A DNA stretch of 64,000 nucleotides from Clarkia xantiana subsp. parviflora (GCA_036873135.1 JAPTYO010000055.1:200416-264415), one strand, 5' to 3'. Positions 19,033-31,699 are shown, counted from the stretch's first letter. Made by a program: numbers and translations. The notes: generated by a model from the sequence alone, not told the origin.

Positions 19033-22000
19033 TAGATTATGTTAGGCATTTGAATCAATAATATTCTATCTTTTGACAAAAAAAAGATCAACACCCCGGT
19101 AAGATCGTACTTAGGTCGTGCCCTGTGGGGCAAGTCACCTACCTTCTTTACTGCTTATGTCTTAGGCCAATACCCTATACATGGTAGCCACCCGTTACCA
19201 CGAAGACTCCAATCGAGCGAAATTGCTCACCGGAACTCTCTCTACAACTGACTGCGCATACCTCCCCCAGTGGCGATGTAATCTGTTCCCACTCCTGCTG
19301 TAGGTCGAGAATCCACTCCCCCTTTAGGGTCTTACTGAGCTATATATAAGGGCAACCCAATGTGACTCGTTGCTCGCTCCTTCCTTTCCTAAGTCTGGTC
19401 CTTAGGAAGCTGAGTTACGTGTTCAAGAAAGAGCGCTCTTAGTTAGAGCAGATCGGGTGCTCTGGGACTCATCCCGTCTACTTATGCACCGATTGGGAGT
19501 AGGCATAGCTCCCTTCTGGCGAAGGATATAGCATGTGAATCCCGAATGAATCAATCGCGGGGGTATAGCACCCACAGAAGTGGGATCTCGTTAGCCGAGG
19601 ATTACAAGTTATACTTTCTTATTGTAATTCTTTTCCGTGCCTCATGCAGAATAGGGTGGCTGCCTTGCACATCTTAAGTATTCTTCCCCGCCAACGGAAT
19701 AACAACTATAAAGAAAGCCGATTTAGGACTTGACGCCCTTATCATTGCAGGACTTGCTTTTTTTAGCTGATCTCTCAACGAAGAAGAGAGGTTTGCTCCT
19801 TGCCAATTGGATGCATGCGAGACTCAAGATTATTAGCCATTCTCAGGCATAGAACAGGAGCCGCGCCCTTGTCTTCTCTCGTCTTACCTAGCCGGGTGTG
19901 GCCTTCCAGACTGGCTTGCTGAACAATTACAGGAGGGATTTAGCAACAAGCTGGGTTCCCCTTCACCTATAATCGGCGAAGCTGCTTCCACCCCTGGGTT
20001 CGCACTCTTTTTGGCTTTCATTGATGCAACAACCCCAGGCGAGCAGGTCGAGGAGAACTATATGAGTGGGTACTCCCGTTGTCACGGGATGAGTTATTCT
20101 CATCCTTAATATTTACACATACTCTACAGAAACAGCATGTGAACCCGTACGAAGAAGGCTCTGTGTTAACACCTTCCCCTGCCTCGGATGTCCTTTCTGT
20201 GGATACCTTTTCGTCTGACCCGGTGGCTTCCGCTTCTCAACTGAATCTGATTATCCCTGTACACGATCGGCAGAGGGAAGAAAGAAGTTAGCTTCTTGGG
20301 ATTATAGGCGAATTTATCATAAGAAAAGAACAGAAAGCAATATCCGCGGGGGCCCTCCTCCGCTTTAAAAGCTTAGTGTGGTTTGTGCCTCATGAAGATC
20401 ATGAATTCTAGATTCTTTTATTGCAACAATTAAGGATATTCGGGCACCGAACCACGAAAGGGAGCCTGGCCCCTATCCTATCTTTCTCTCCTTTACGCCA
20501 CGTGCCCAGACAAATATGTCCTAATCTTTCCCACGCTTTCTGACGAAGTGAGTTAGCACTGATTATCTCGGGAGATAGTTATGCCCTTCATCAGCATTCT
20601 CAGAGTTCGCAAAGCAATTCCAGTTATCAGGTCCCTGGGCATAGCCCCCAGAGTTAGGCAAGGACAAGATCATCAGATGGCTCATCAGCAGATGCGATGG
20701 TTGAACGGGTCCGGTTTTAAACCAAGTCCTGACGGACTACCTGGTGAGGAAAGTGCCCCCCTGGTAAACAGAAGACGGATCACCTTTTTATAATAAGATT
20801 TAGGGCGTTCTGTGGGACTATGTTAGGAGATATATCCCAAGTTCTTTAGCGGCTTCTTCTTCTCTTCCGAAAGTGGGCTTGGCACAGCTGAAACTCAAGA
20901 AAGGTAATAGCCAGCAGGATTGTTGCTAAACCGGGGGATACCCTTCTTTTCTACCTTTCTACGTCCTCAACAACGTCATTCTTATATTCCCGCTTATGAA
21001 CACGAGAACCAAGATATCTTGTCCGATGAACACCTAATTTCGCGAATAAAGTATGGATATCCCGCTCCTCTCCCGTTGGTCGAGCATCTATCTAAAGCCC
21101 CTCTCCTACGTCGAGCTGCTTGTAGCTCCTAAGCATTTCCATTTTAGGCGGTCTCTCGACTCCGACCCGTAGTGATGGCCAATTCTTACCTGCTCCGACG
21201 AGAAAGGGAAACCAACTTCTCTAACTTCTCCAGCAGGCAGGCTAGTGAAAGGGCAATTCATTCTGCTCATTCTGTCTGTCCTCGGACCTGGGGAATGACC
21301 TTTATTTCATTGTGATAAAGATATCTCCGCTCCAACGGGAGAACTATTCTCGATTCGTAAGACAATCTTTCTAACTTCCTTTGTCGAAAGTTTGATTCCA
21401 ATTCTTGGGGCTTGCGGGCAAGAAAGTAGGGATTCCTCACTAGGTTTGGATTACTTGTTATTCTTGCTGAAAGCAGAGATTCGGGGAGTGCTCCACGAAG
21501 GGGGTAAGAGAGCTACTAGAAGTATCATATTATTAGGCGGATCCCCCTAACAGATATTCCCGGGCTATAGTGGGCTTGACTCAGCCCGATATGCCCTAAC
21601 TCTCAAGTTGGTCATTTCGGACTAGTTTGATTCATTACCAACTGGGTATGCTCATCCCACTTCTAGGTCTGGGCTTGTTCCCGTTCCTGCCCTGGTTTAA
21701 TAAAGAGTAGGAGGTCTTAGTCTTTCTCGTCCTTCGCCTCGTCTTTATCGAGGTGACTTCATCCCTATCCCTCTGGTCGAGCCTCTCCGCCCCTCTCCCT
21801 TATCGGTCGAGCACCTAAAGCCCCAGAGTGACTTCATTCTCGAGCGATACCCCATTCAGTATTGTTTCGGGATTAGCTCCCTCCTATGTTTCGCAGGAGG
21901 ACTGAAAGCGCTCGACAGTATGGAGAGGGCCGAGCAACTATATGCATTTGAGTACGTATTGGGAAATGAAAAAAGTGCTCTTTTTTTCTTGTGAGAATCC

Positions 22001-22423
22001 AGATTATCGTTAAACCAGGGAGACATTTTTGGCTCGAGGCGTCCCGAATCTATTGTATAGCGAGGATCGTATCTGTTTAGAATGAGACTACGGAATATCC
22101 CTTGATAGTTCGCCCATTGCGTGGTAAATCGACTAGTTCGCATTTCCCCGTCCTAGCTCTGTAGGTGGGGCCACCACTGAGGAAGAATAGTTTATCCATT
22201 GTTGTTTTGCTCTCGCCTGAGGGCGGGGTGCTTAACCCACGCGCTGCCGGTCTTGTGCTTTGGCTGATATGTGCATGCCCCACAGCATATATTGTGCTTT
22301 TCCCCTTTGGCAATTGGGATTGAATTCGGCAAACAAAGAAGTTTGAGAAGTAAGCCTTTGGAGTGATTCCCCCCCGTAATCTTGGTTTTTTGGGGTCCTC
22401 GGAAGTAGTCGCAGATCGCGATT
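19033..22423. other. Long spacer with no recognised gene
   Basis: About 3.4 kb. Short frames (around 70 codons at 20079, 20581 and 20920) do not resemble known proteins. No tRNA, rRNA or intron signature seen. Composition is ordinary for plant mitochondrial spacer. Confidence 0.5.
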
Positions 22424-23090
22424 ATGAATGAACTTGGCATCGGCCCCTCAGGAGGTGATGGGCTGTACCTTGGCCTACCCGAGTTTGTCGGACGAAAGAA
22501 GAGAGTGGCATTTAGTCGAATCAAGGAGAAAGTCCATCAACGGCTGACCGCGTGGGATAGAAAGTTCCTCACAAGGGCTGGTAAGGAAGTTCTTATTAAG
22601 TCAGTGGCTCTTGCAATGCCTAATTATGCAATATCGGCCTTTCTTCTTCCGAAATCATTATGCGAGGACAAACCTAGAATGTTGCAATCCTTCTGGTGGA
22701 GTAAACAACCTGGGATGAAGGGAGTTCATTGGCTATCGTGGAAAAGGTTGTCAAGACGGAAGTGTAATGGTGGGTTAGGCTTCCGAGACCTCCAACTTGA
22801 ATATTGCAATGCTAGCCAAAGTAGTGTGGAGGCTGGTCAAGAATCCAAACTGTTTGCTGGCACGGATTTACAGGGGAAGATATCATCGTGGAATAAGTAT
22901 TACGCTGGCCGAAGCAGGTAAAAGGCTACTTGGGGATGGAGAGGGATAATAGCGGGTCGAGATCTATTAAAGCAAGGGATCCGATGGCGAATCGGTTCGG
23001 GTTGGATGGTAGATATATGGGATGACCCCTGGGTCCCAAAACAAACGGACTTCCGTCCACTCCCTAAGCCGGGTTTTCGGGCATAGTAGA
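22424..23090 (+). pseudogene. LINE reverse transcriptase C-terminal fragment
   Basis: The frame to about 22800 contains YLGLPEFVGRKKRVAFSRIK, RLTAWDRKFLTRAGKEVLIK and VALAMPNYAISAFLLPKSL, then FWWSKQPGMKGVHWLSWKRL and GGLGFRDL. This is the thumb/connection region after the RT catalytic core of plant LINEs. Frameshifts follow near 22800 and beyond; related sequence goes on in other frames to about 23090 (for example GIRWRIGSGWMVDIWDDPWV). The RT active site itself is not here. Its 5' boundary is uncertain. Confidence 0.87.
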
Positions 23091-24381
23091 TAGAGTTAGG
23101 GCCTGCATTAAAACAGTGAAAACTTTGAAAGGCGGCTTTGAAGAAAGCGTGGGGTTTACAGTGATTCCCCTGGGATTAGTGGTTGGGAAGAGGAAAACCT
23201 CTCCACTAGCGATCTAGCTAGGCCATCTTTTCGATCAATCAATCTATTCCGAGGAAGAGCGGATTGCTACTTTGTAGGTTTCCTAACAAAAAAGTGTTTT
23301 CTTTTTCAAATGAATAGCCAGGCGAAGTATGTCTGTAGCTTAGTGAGCCGCCAGGTTGGAACAAAGCAAATGGGAATGGCTTTGAACCAGTCTTTTATGA
23401 TGGATGGAATTCCGTTGTGGAAAGCGGACACTGTTGGGAGTTTCATAAAGAAGTTACATAGGGAGAGGTACGAAGGTTAGGCTACAGAGGTTTATCGGAA
23501 GTCGATCGCCTCTCCTTTTCAGTCGAGCCTTCCTATTGACATAGCCTTGGTGTTTGGCTCTGGGAACGGAGCTACAGATTGTTTATCTTGTTGCCAGAGT
23601 CCCCAGTGTTGAAGAGTCTCTTGGGGGCCCCCCCTCTATAGCATGCATGACAAAAGAAACTTGTTGTTTGAATCAACTTAGAAATTCTATTATCTAAACG
23701 TTCCTCTACTTCGTAAACAACATATAGTTGCATTTTTCCACCTACGGGCCTTGTTGCCATAAGGTTTCTAATCTGTAGCTACCTCTTTCCTTGAGTCCAA
23801 GAGTTAGAGGCTTAGGATGGCATAGCAAGAGTTCAGGTACGGCCACTTTTATAGATTAATAATATATAGCTAAACAGAACTCAACATATCAGTCAAATCG
23901 ACCGAAGCAAGAGCACCAAGTTTAGTTGCTGCAGCCACAAGAGCCTCAGGCGAAGCTAGCTCGTCAGGTAAGAGCAAGGAGGCCAACTCATTAATTCCTA
24001 CCACCGACCTGACGTCCGATAGAAAGTGTTGTGCGTCTAGCCCCACTATATTAGGGGATCCACACCCAAATTGCAACAATCTAGTATAGATTAGCTTCTT
24101 CCGATGTCGAATCGGGCGAAGGATAACTTTGTGTCAGAAAAAGAGGATCCTCTTTCGAAGGTCAGGGCGGTAGAGAGACTGGCCAAGCTCCCCAACTTCG
24201 TCAGCGGACATAGCTTCAGAAGAACTCCCCAAGGTTGAAGAAGCTCTGCTTGACCTCCTTCCCGAAGAGAGGCGGAATGGCCCTGGATCGATCAACTGAC
24301 ACGACTCCGTATGAGGAGGTTTCACCGGGCCGGGTGAACCGACATGTGAGAGAAAAGGCTAGCCCTATAAATGTATGAATC
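23091..24381. other. Spacer with no recognised gene
   Basis: About 1.3 kb. Minus-strand frames at 23572-23760 and 23870-24079 were examined and not recognised. Confidence 0.5.
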
Positions 24382-25086
24382 TTAGTTCCTATGGATGTGA
24401 AGGTAAGAAAGAGAAGGGATTTGTTGGGCATAACCTGATTGGGCCCTCAACCTCAAGAGGCAGCGAGATAGGTCACCTCGCCCTTCTTTCTTAACTCCCC
24501 GCGTGAGTTGCATGGCCGAGAGCATCTTTTGCCCGCTTCCCGTCGAACGCTTCACCGGCACAATGCATTGGCACCCAGCATCAAGGATGCAGATGCAATC
24601 CGCAAATGGAAGGATCAGCGCATCTATGCGGTCGAGGAAGTCCATCCCGATGACGAAGGCGTAATCATCGAGAGGGATCACCTCAACAATCTCCTTGCCG
24701 CTCCATTGTCCCATCCGAATACTCACGTCTCGAGCGATACCGCAAGTAGGGACTTCCTCTGAGTTGACCGTCTTGAGTCGCCCCTTTGTCTTTTCCACGC
24801 GAAGACCCAGCTTCTTCGCGCCCTCCTCGGAGATGAAGAGGTTGGAGGCACCCGTGTCGACGAGTGCACTCACAGTCTTGCCCGCGATCTCAACATCCGC
24901 AGCGAACCCAACCGCGTCTCCTTCCCCGCCCGAAAGAAGTGGAAGCGGGCGAGCATGAGTAAGGAACTCGGGTTTGCTAACGGGTTGTGCTCGAGAGTGT
25001 AAGATTTTCCTCCTTTCGCGTAGAGCTTCGCTTCCAAAGGCTGTCACAAAGTGAAATTCCTTTCCATAACTTAGCAGCTTTTGCAC
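24382..25086 (-). pseudogene. Ty3/gypsy retropepsin-like protease fragment
   Basis: A 234-codon frame includes the aspartic protease block VSALVDTGASNLFISEEGAK (catalytic DTGA) at about residues 70-90. It also has VIGMDFLDRIDALI, the usual second conserved block, near residue 145. This is the region between Gag and RT in Ty3/gypsy elements; no RT follows. The frame is open over the protease itself, but the last part (after about residue 190) does not look like the family and probably crosses a junction. Confidence 0.8.
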
Positions 25087-26951
25087 GGTGATCTCGTCTC
25101 GTGCTTTAGCTGTAACTTTTATGCTTTCCCGCGCCCGCCTATGTCTTACCTCTGTCCTACTTACTTAACGCTCTCTCCCGATTGGGATCACACAAGAGTG
25201 AAGGGGTGGAAGTCAAGAACGAAGTAACCTCAACTGAATCGAAGTCATTTCCGGAAACGAATAACTGGATAAAAAGGAACAGAAGCCGGCTCGGGATCAA
25301 CGGCTGAAGAAAGTGATCTCTGGCGAGCAAGATATCGACATCTTTTTATATTACTGTGCAAAACTAGGATACGCAAGGGAATCAAACCTGCTATGAGCCA
25401 GGGCCCAATCCCCCATTTTAGGAAAGTGACGAAGAAAAGGATCAAAGACCGGAGCGCAATAGAAGAACTCTTTTACTTGATCGTAAGCCTCCTTTATTAC
25501 TATACCCGCAAGTGGAGAAAGGACTCAGTTCTGTATGGTAAGGAACAATGCAAGGTGAAGTCATTCGCAAGCAGCTTGCAGAGTTAGAGGCTGGAAAGCT
25601 ATTCTGTGCATGAGGTCCTCGAGTTTGGGAAAGCCAAAACGATGTAGGGGAAAGACAAATAGGTTACGGCTAGCCAAGTTATGGTTTATCCGACTCGAGC
25701 TAGAATAGATGGTCCGAGTAAATCCCCTGGTCGAGTGAAAGAGCTGGGTCTTCCCCGTCATCTTATGGACTGACGGATTCCTATTCGTCTTACGGGTCCG
25801 AGTCCCATTCATCTTAGTTTGCCCTTTCTGCCGAATCTGCTTAGTCGCTACTTTACTTTCGTCTTATAGGCGGGATTGTTCTCCAATCCAACAGGCCAGT
25901 GCTAGCCCCCTATTCTCGTAAGGCTTTAGCCCTCTAGTAGTGCGGTTAATAACGAAAGCACTTTCCGTCAGGACGACACCGAGATAAGAAATGAACACAT
26001 CTCCTACGAAATGCGAGTAAGCGGGAGAACCCCCTATGGAACCGGGGAACCAGGATTTCCTGTCTCGTACTTAACTGATTGGCGACCCCCTGTCTTTACT
26101 AAGTCTTTACGGAACTCCGGTATCTTGTCACAGTCTAATCACAATAAGCAAATTAAGAGGGGTATCCTACGAATGCACAAGGAAGAAGTGCAACCGGGCG
26201 GAGACTCCAGGCTATTAGCTATTCACTTTTAACTGCAGGCGTGGCCCGATCCCGGGATCACATATCTTCCAATAGACGGGGTGAAAGGCACGCAATCCTT
26301 ATTCTAGCAGAACTGGCGACGAGGTTGAAAGCGAGGAGGAGGAGGAGCGAAGCCCCCCTTGTATTATGAACACCATATATGGTCAGAGCAGGATGCATTG
26401 CAAATCAAACCAATTCCCTCGATAAATGGTTACGAGCTAATCTTGAGACAGCTTCACTTCGTCAAGCCTGTATGAGTAGTGAAGATCGTTTGTGGTTGTT
26501 GACCAACGAAATACATGGGAAAAAGACCGGCTTAATGCATTTTGGTCTTACCCTCGCGTGAGGCCTATTTGCTAAACGCAGGGAAGTCACCAATTTCAGA
26601 GACTCTATCTTTACGCGTCTCATTCTTTTCTTAATAGTGCGAAGAAATGTGAGTCAACTCTATACCATTCCTCGAGCGCTATCTCTAACTCCATTTCTCT
26701 CCATTTTCTATGGAAATCGTAAGAACCTAAGGAATGCAAGGGATCGAACCTGCTACGAGCCTACTCAGTCGAATCCCTCTGATCGGCCCCCCCGGCCTAT
26801 CTTCTGATCGGTCTACCTGCCTTATCTGATTTTTGGTAAGCGGACCCTGCTTATTCTGAATCCCCCTCGCGTCAATCCCACGAGTCTCTTATCCATTTTC
26901 ATTCGATCACGGCGGGGGAGTAAGTCAAAATAGAAAAACTCGCATTGGTTT
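25087..26951. other. Spacer with no recognised gene
   Basis: About 1.9 kb. Short frames at 26011-26232 and 26379-26561 are unassigned. Two strings resembling tRNA T-arm complements (near 25381 and 26732) lack pairing partners. Confidence 0.5.
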
Positions 26952-27023
26952 TAGGGATAATCAGGCTCGAACTGATGACTTCCACCACGTCAAGGTGACA
27001 CTCTACCGCTGAGTTATATCCCT
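26952..27023 (-). tRNA. trnV-GAC: tRNA-Val (GAC), plastid-derived
   Basis: A 72-base cloverleaf on the minus strand. The acceptor AGGGATA pairs with TATCCCT, the D arm is CTCAGCGGTAGAG, the anticodon loop is TTGACGT (anticodon GAC), and the T arm is ATCAGTTCGAGCCTGAT. It matches plastid trnV(GAC). Short flanks also look plastid-like. All arms pair, but whether it is expressed is unknown; many angiosperm mitochondria import valine tRNA. Confidence 0.92.
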
Positions 27024-27458
27024 TCCCTGCTCACCTCTGATCTGTCTGTTGGCTCCAGATCAGAATAAACCTCTGCAATCTCCGCAACTGGAGGAGAGTT
27101 ACTTTCTTCCACATACTCCCCCCGGTCGCCCCGGGTTGATTCCCCTTTGGACCAAAGACCGGGGGGAAGACGTAGTTTACCGCCACCTTTGTAGGAAGAC
27201 TCAACAACTGGGGAACTACCTTCTTTGATAGATCATCATCCCCATAATGTTAATCTTCCCCAATATTCAACGATTTAGCAACGGATGCTTTATCCGATTA
27301 GATCAATTACCAGATGGTCGTGAAGCTGTTCAAAAACTTACATAATGCTCACCGCAGTATCCTCATCACTGTGTACATAAACCCCAAGCCTCAAGAATGA
27401 CACTTTCTTCTTAATAATGTGAACCAATATCCCCTTAACTTGCCAAAAAGATGGAGGA
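27024..27458. other. Spacer with no recognised gene
   Basis: About 430 bases between trnV and the presenilin pseudogene. Nothing recognised. Confidence 0.5.
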
Positions 27459-28512
27459 TCAGAACATCATCAAATTTGTGGCTACACCAACGACAAAGGG
27501 CTCCATCAACAACCTAGTAAAGAAGTAAAACACAACACCAAGCGCGATGGAAATGGGAAGAGCAGGCAGGGCACGGCGGCAGACAGACAACAAAATGAGG
27601 GTGCACCCGAGTCCAGATACTATTGCTAGATAACAAGCGTATACTGTCATCAAATCATACATTGCAGCTCTACCCACAAAAACACTGTAAAACACGAAAT
27701 CCCCAAGACCAAGTCTGATTCCTCTACCTGAGTGAAGATCATTGTCTCCAGCATCTGTCCTTGTCTGTTCCCTCTGATTCCCCGAACCTAGGATTTCACG
27801 GCGACATTTCTTCGATTTCTTACTCTCGGTTATTGCCAAAGTGCACTGATCTTGTAGCTCCAACAGCCACAACTGAATACTCCGATGAATCACTGCTCGA
27901 TGAGTGCCTTGGCCTAACAGTACCCACTAATGGAGATGTTTCTCCTTCATCTCTACCACTTCTAGCTTCATCATTCCTACCAATACCAGATGCAAAATAA
28001 GTTCTTTCTAGACTATCTCCTGACAAAGGTTGTAGCTCAACTGAACCTGAAGGTGGACTGGAATCTTAGAACCCTGCAATGAAGAGCCCCATATTTGACC
28101 CTCGATTCCCTCCAGCTTGAGGGGCCACTGGTCGTGCCTCGTAGACAAGAGCAGGAAGCTCTTCATCACGGGTCGAGGCCAAGTCTACGAGTCATTTCAG
28201 GGGTCCACCGGGTGCCAAGACTGCCACCAAATCATACACAGCCAATGCCACAAGCAGAGTCCAAGTTGTCCATTCAGGCAACTTAGTGGACCAAGCAGCC
28301 ACAAAGATCCCCAAACATACCATGTAACACTGCCTCAGAATTATGGGAAATCCACCAGAGAAAACAGAAAGCACGCCCACGATAGTGAAATTGAAAAGCA
28401 GCAGAAAACAGGTGATCGAATCGACGGGTATCGAGAAATGCTTTCTAATCGACAGAAAGATCGAACCCCCCATGATTTCCAGCCCGATCGATTCCAGTAT
28501 ACTCGACTCCAT
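27459..28512 (-). pseudogene. Nuclear presenilin pseudogene, intronless
   Basis: Presenilin is the catalytic subunit of gamma-secretase in endomembranes and is nuclear-encoded. The minus strand begins with a plausible start (MESSILESIGLEIMG, 28512). It then jumps to FSIPVDSITCFLLLFNFTIV, so the first membrane segments are deleted. Both catalytic aspartate motifs follow: AVYDLVAVLAPGGPL (YD) near 28210 and LGLGDFVFYSV (GLGD) near 27700. The conserved ALPALPI near 27555 and a C-terminal ATNLMMF end complete it. Two in-frame stops (about 28190 and 28065) and a frameshift near 27835 break it. The Ser/Glu-rich loop between the two aspartates is present (RPRHSSSSDSSEYSVVAVG). No introns are evident. 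The bases just before the ATG look like a 5' UTR. Clearly nuclear-derived. Confidence 0.93.
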
Positions 28513-28599
28513 TTCTCTCCGGTGGATTTGGTCGAGCCGGTGGTGTGCGATCGGCGCTGAAATTCTGGTTACATTTGGGGAGTTTCAGAGGAGGGAGCG

Positions 28600-29490
28600 G
28601 CCGATGCTTTATCCGATTCATTCATGGTTTATGGGCGTTTGTTTTACGTTCAATTCCTATGGATGGAACATTTCATCAACATGCTCCGTTTGAAAGGATA
28701 GCTGGCAGATCAGTACCACTATTCCTTTGATTTGAAATAAGCCACTGATCGGTGGCCAATTCGAATTCAGAGAGGAATATAGGTACTCTTGTTATTTGGT
28801 CCAGTACTGGCAGAAGGTTGGGACTGTATTATGGGTGGTCTCCAGTTTGAACAAAATATTGTTAAAGCTGGAGTGCCTAAACCTAAATCAGTCTGTTTCC
28901 GAGCTGGTCAACCACTTGGTTTGTATTCCTCATGGGCAGTTTTCGCTTTCTCACACCATGTTTTGGTGTGGTTAGCAGCTGAACAGGTTAGGCCCTCTGC
29001 CACACCATTCCAGGAGAAATCCTTGGTGATGATGTGGTTATCGCGGATGAAGAGGTTGCCTTAAAGTATCGGTCCTTATTGTATTGGATGACATGGGTGT
29101 CACCATAAGTGAATAGAAATCTTTGATCTCTCATCAGGGAGCTGCTGAGTTTGCTAAGCGCTTTAAAGTTCGTGGGTTACGGGTAGATTTATCTCCCATA
29201 TCATCACGAGTATTGCTTGGTTTCTCACACCCTTTCTCCATGGGTGCTCTATTGGGGCAGTCCCCTCATTTTTGGGTGACTACTCTAGCTCGCATCATGG
29301 GGGCTTCTCGCCGGTCAATTGATAGATTCCATCATTTTAGATCTCAGTCTCTGAAGAGACTTAAGATTGCCTTGTCTCCAGAGGTCTCTCTTGAGGAGCT
29401 CTTTTTTTGTCCAATGATCTCGACTACCTGGCGTGCTGTTGAGGTGAAACCTGTGATAGGGTTTGCCTCGGCATCCAGTTGTTGATCGTT
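28600..29490 (+). pseudogene. Mitovirus-like RNA-dependent RNA polymerase remnant
   Basis: Several frames on the plus strand carry blocks of a mitovirus replicase, an RNA virus group that lives in fungal and plant mitochondria. Present in order are a RSIPMDGTF block near 28645 and an ATDRWP-type motif A region near 28745. A GQPLGLYSSWAVFAFSHHVL block follows near 28910, then the catalytic GDD codons at 29025-29033, in a different frame from the block before. An FKVRGLRVDLSPISSR block near 29170 comes last. At least three frameshifts and stops break it, and both ends are missing. Fossil copies of mitovirus polymerase are well known in plant mitochondrial DNA. It starts less than 100 bases from the presenilin start codon. 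Confidence 0.9.
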
Positions 29491-29953
29491 GATCGCTTTA
29501 CTATGAATATCTCTTGGTCGAAGGTCCAAAAGGCCCTTCCTCCACTATACTTTAACGTCATTTTGATAGGATTACCTTCTCAGAACTTGTAATTAACTAT
29601 CTTTAGTTTCTTAGTGGCTTTTACCAGTCATTAACAGTGGGAGTAACTCTTCCATGATCTGTCCGACATAAGACTAATGGCGTCTCAGTACGTCAAGCCA
29701 TGGTAGGCTATAGATGGTAGTGTAGGAAGGTGATAATCTTTCTCATTACCATTTGTAGAATTCGTGTTGCTATCTGGGGTGGTATCACTCTGGGTGGTGA
29801 CACGGGGCCCATCTACCATGTAGCCAGCTAGGGTTGGCTCCGAGATAGTGAAAGTGGAAACCTAACCCAAAGCACTGCACTGGTTACACTCGAATTTTTC
29901 ACACGAAATTGGGGCGTCCATGATTGAACCCTAAGGAATTCAACTTAAGAATA
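29491..29953. other. Spacer with no recognised gene
   Basis: About 460 bases between the mitovirus remnant and a LINE fragment. Could contain decayed viral sequence, but I see no motif. Confidence 0.45.
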
Positions 29954-30871
29954 TTACAATCTCAAATGAAAGGTCCCAGAAGCATCAGAAAGCAAAAACA
30001 TTCGAAGTCCCGGAGGAGGTGTGGCCCAAATAGTAAGATCATTAGGTAGACTTGGTCCAAGCTTCGCTAGAAAATCCGCACATGCATTCGCTTCTCTAAG
30101 CACATGACCTAGCTTGCATCGCCATTCCCTTTGCATGAGTTCCTTAATATCGCTTAGCAAAGCCAAGAAGGGCGAGTGAGGAGGCTTACTTTGAATGTTG
30201 TGGATTGCCTCAAGAGAATAAGTTTCAACGATTAAAGACCTGAACCCCTTATCCCATGCTATCAATAGCCCTTGTCGAATCGCCCACAGTTCTGCGAACA
30301 TATTGGATTGGGGACCCAAATTGCAAGAAAAGCCCGTGCACCAACCACCAGTATCATTACGCAGAATCCCCCGAGCACCTGCCTCACCCGGGTTACCACG
30401 AGGGCTCCCATCCAACGTTGAATTTGACCCAACCCTCATCTGGGCAGGACCATCGCACCAGACGCTGGCTAGACACTCTCACAGTGCTCCGGAACGCCAC
30501 CACCAGGTCACTTAGCAACATAGAGAGGGCCGCCTTGAATTCTATCTCGCGTGATGGTCTTGGAAGACGACCCGATTTCTGAAGCACCACAGTAACCAGC
30601 AAACAGACATAAAATGAGAGGCCCAGTCGAGCCCATCTGCCATTCTCTTCCTTGAACAAGCAAACATCTTCAACCATCGATCAAAGGTTTCAGTGAAGAA
30701 GTCGTCACTAAGGTTACTACCGTAGCATAGAATCCATACTTTCCTTGCATGAGTGCACGTCCGTAGGAGATGATCAGCATCTTCTGGTCCAGTCCCACAT
30801 CTGGGACATGCTGCAGACGGACTAATACCATGCCTCCACCGGAGGTCATTAGTACATAGCCGACCCCTCAA
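29954..30871 (-). pseudogene. LINE C-terminal fragment (zinc-binding and RNase H-like domains)
   Basis: Reading from 30871 downward, the first frame holds the zinc-binding reverse-transcriptase tail (zf-RVT): CPRCGTGPEDADHLLRTC with its Cys and His ligands. Next is an SVCWLLWCFRNRVVF block. After frame changes near 30560 and 30430 comes the RNase H-like domain (to 29954), with AELWAIRQGLLIAWDKGFRS, LIVETYSLEAI and GHVLREANACADFLAKLG. This order matches the C-terminus of plant L1-type LINEs. Catalytic RT is absent. It is a separate fragment from those at 18.3 and 22.4 kb and lies on the opposite strand. Confidence 0.88.
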
Positions 30872-31699
30872 CGTCTCGAAAGAAGGATATAACTCTGAAC
30901 AAAAGCAGTCTACTCATCAAGGTCCGGGATGCAGAGATTCGTCTGTTTGCTATAGAAAGATGAAAGATCTCAAGCCAAGATCAGCTGGACTGAGTAAGCG
31001 CAATGATCAGACAGAAGAAAGTGGTCTTGTCAGCATGGTAATTCCCCTCTTCAGGCAGGAAAGCGGGTAAGATATGAATGTAGCAATTCAGTCAACATGG
31101 GAATGAAATGTGAATCAAAGAGTCAGAGTGATACCGGTATTTAGCCAGTGAAATCGGGACAAGCAAGTGAAGTGAACCGAGGGTAAGAACAGAAAGGTAT
31201 TATAGTAAGGCATGGCTTGAAGGCTAGATCTAGTATGAAGCTAAGAAGGAGCTGTGTAAGCATGAAGTCAGCATTCATTAGTCATCCAATAGTAATTGGA
31301 TGGTTAATTACAACTATAAAGATCGGGCTTTCACTGCCTCCACAGAGTACATCCATATTCCGTCTTTTCCCTAGTCGTCAGGGAGTGAAGTACGCATGGT
31401 GAATGACTTTCTTTAGAGAAAAAGCTTGCTTGATTGACGGATTCCTTATTTTACTGAACTACTAGACCTTTTTGGAAAAACGTAGATAAAGTCTACCTTT
31501 CTCCTAGCGGGTATATTCTCAACCAGAATCAAGAGGAGCAGATGAAGCAATGATAATAATCAGCTAAAGCTGAGCCCAGGGTTGCTCTTTCTCTCTTATC
31601 TACGACAAGCCTGCATCCGCCGAACTAACATATTTTGTTTCTTCCGAACCAAGAGCTCCCGTTTTTTCTGAACCGGCATATCCAACTAATAAAGAAGCG
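30872..31699. other. Spacer with no recognised gene
   Basis: About 830 bases, AG-rich. No coding or RNA feature recognised. Confidence 0.5.

Noticed and set aside
26725..26760. GGGATCGAACCTGC resembling the complement of a T arm, with a similar string near 25381
   Set aside because: No cloverleaf can be completed on either strand at either site.
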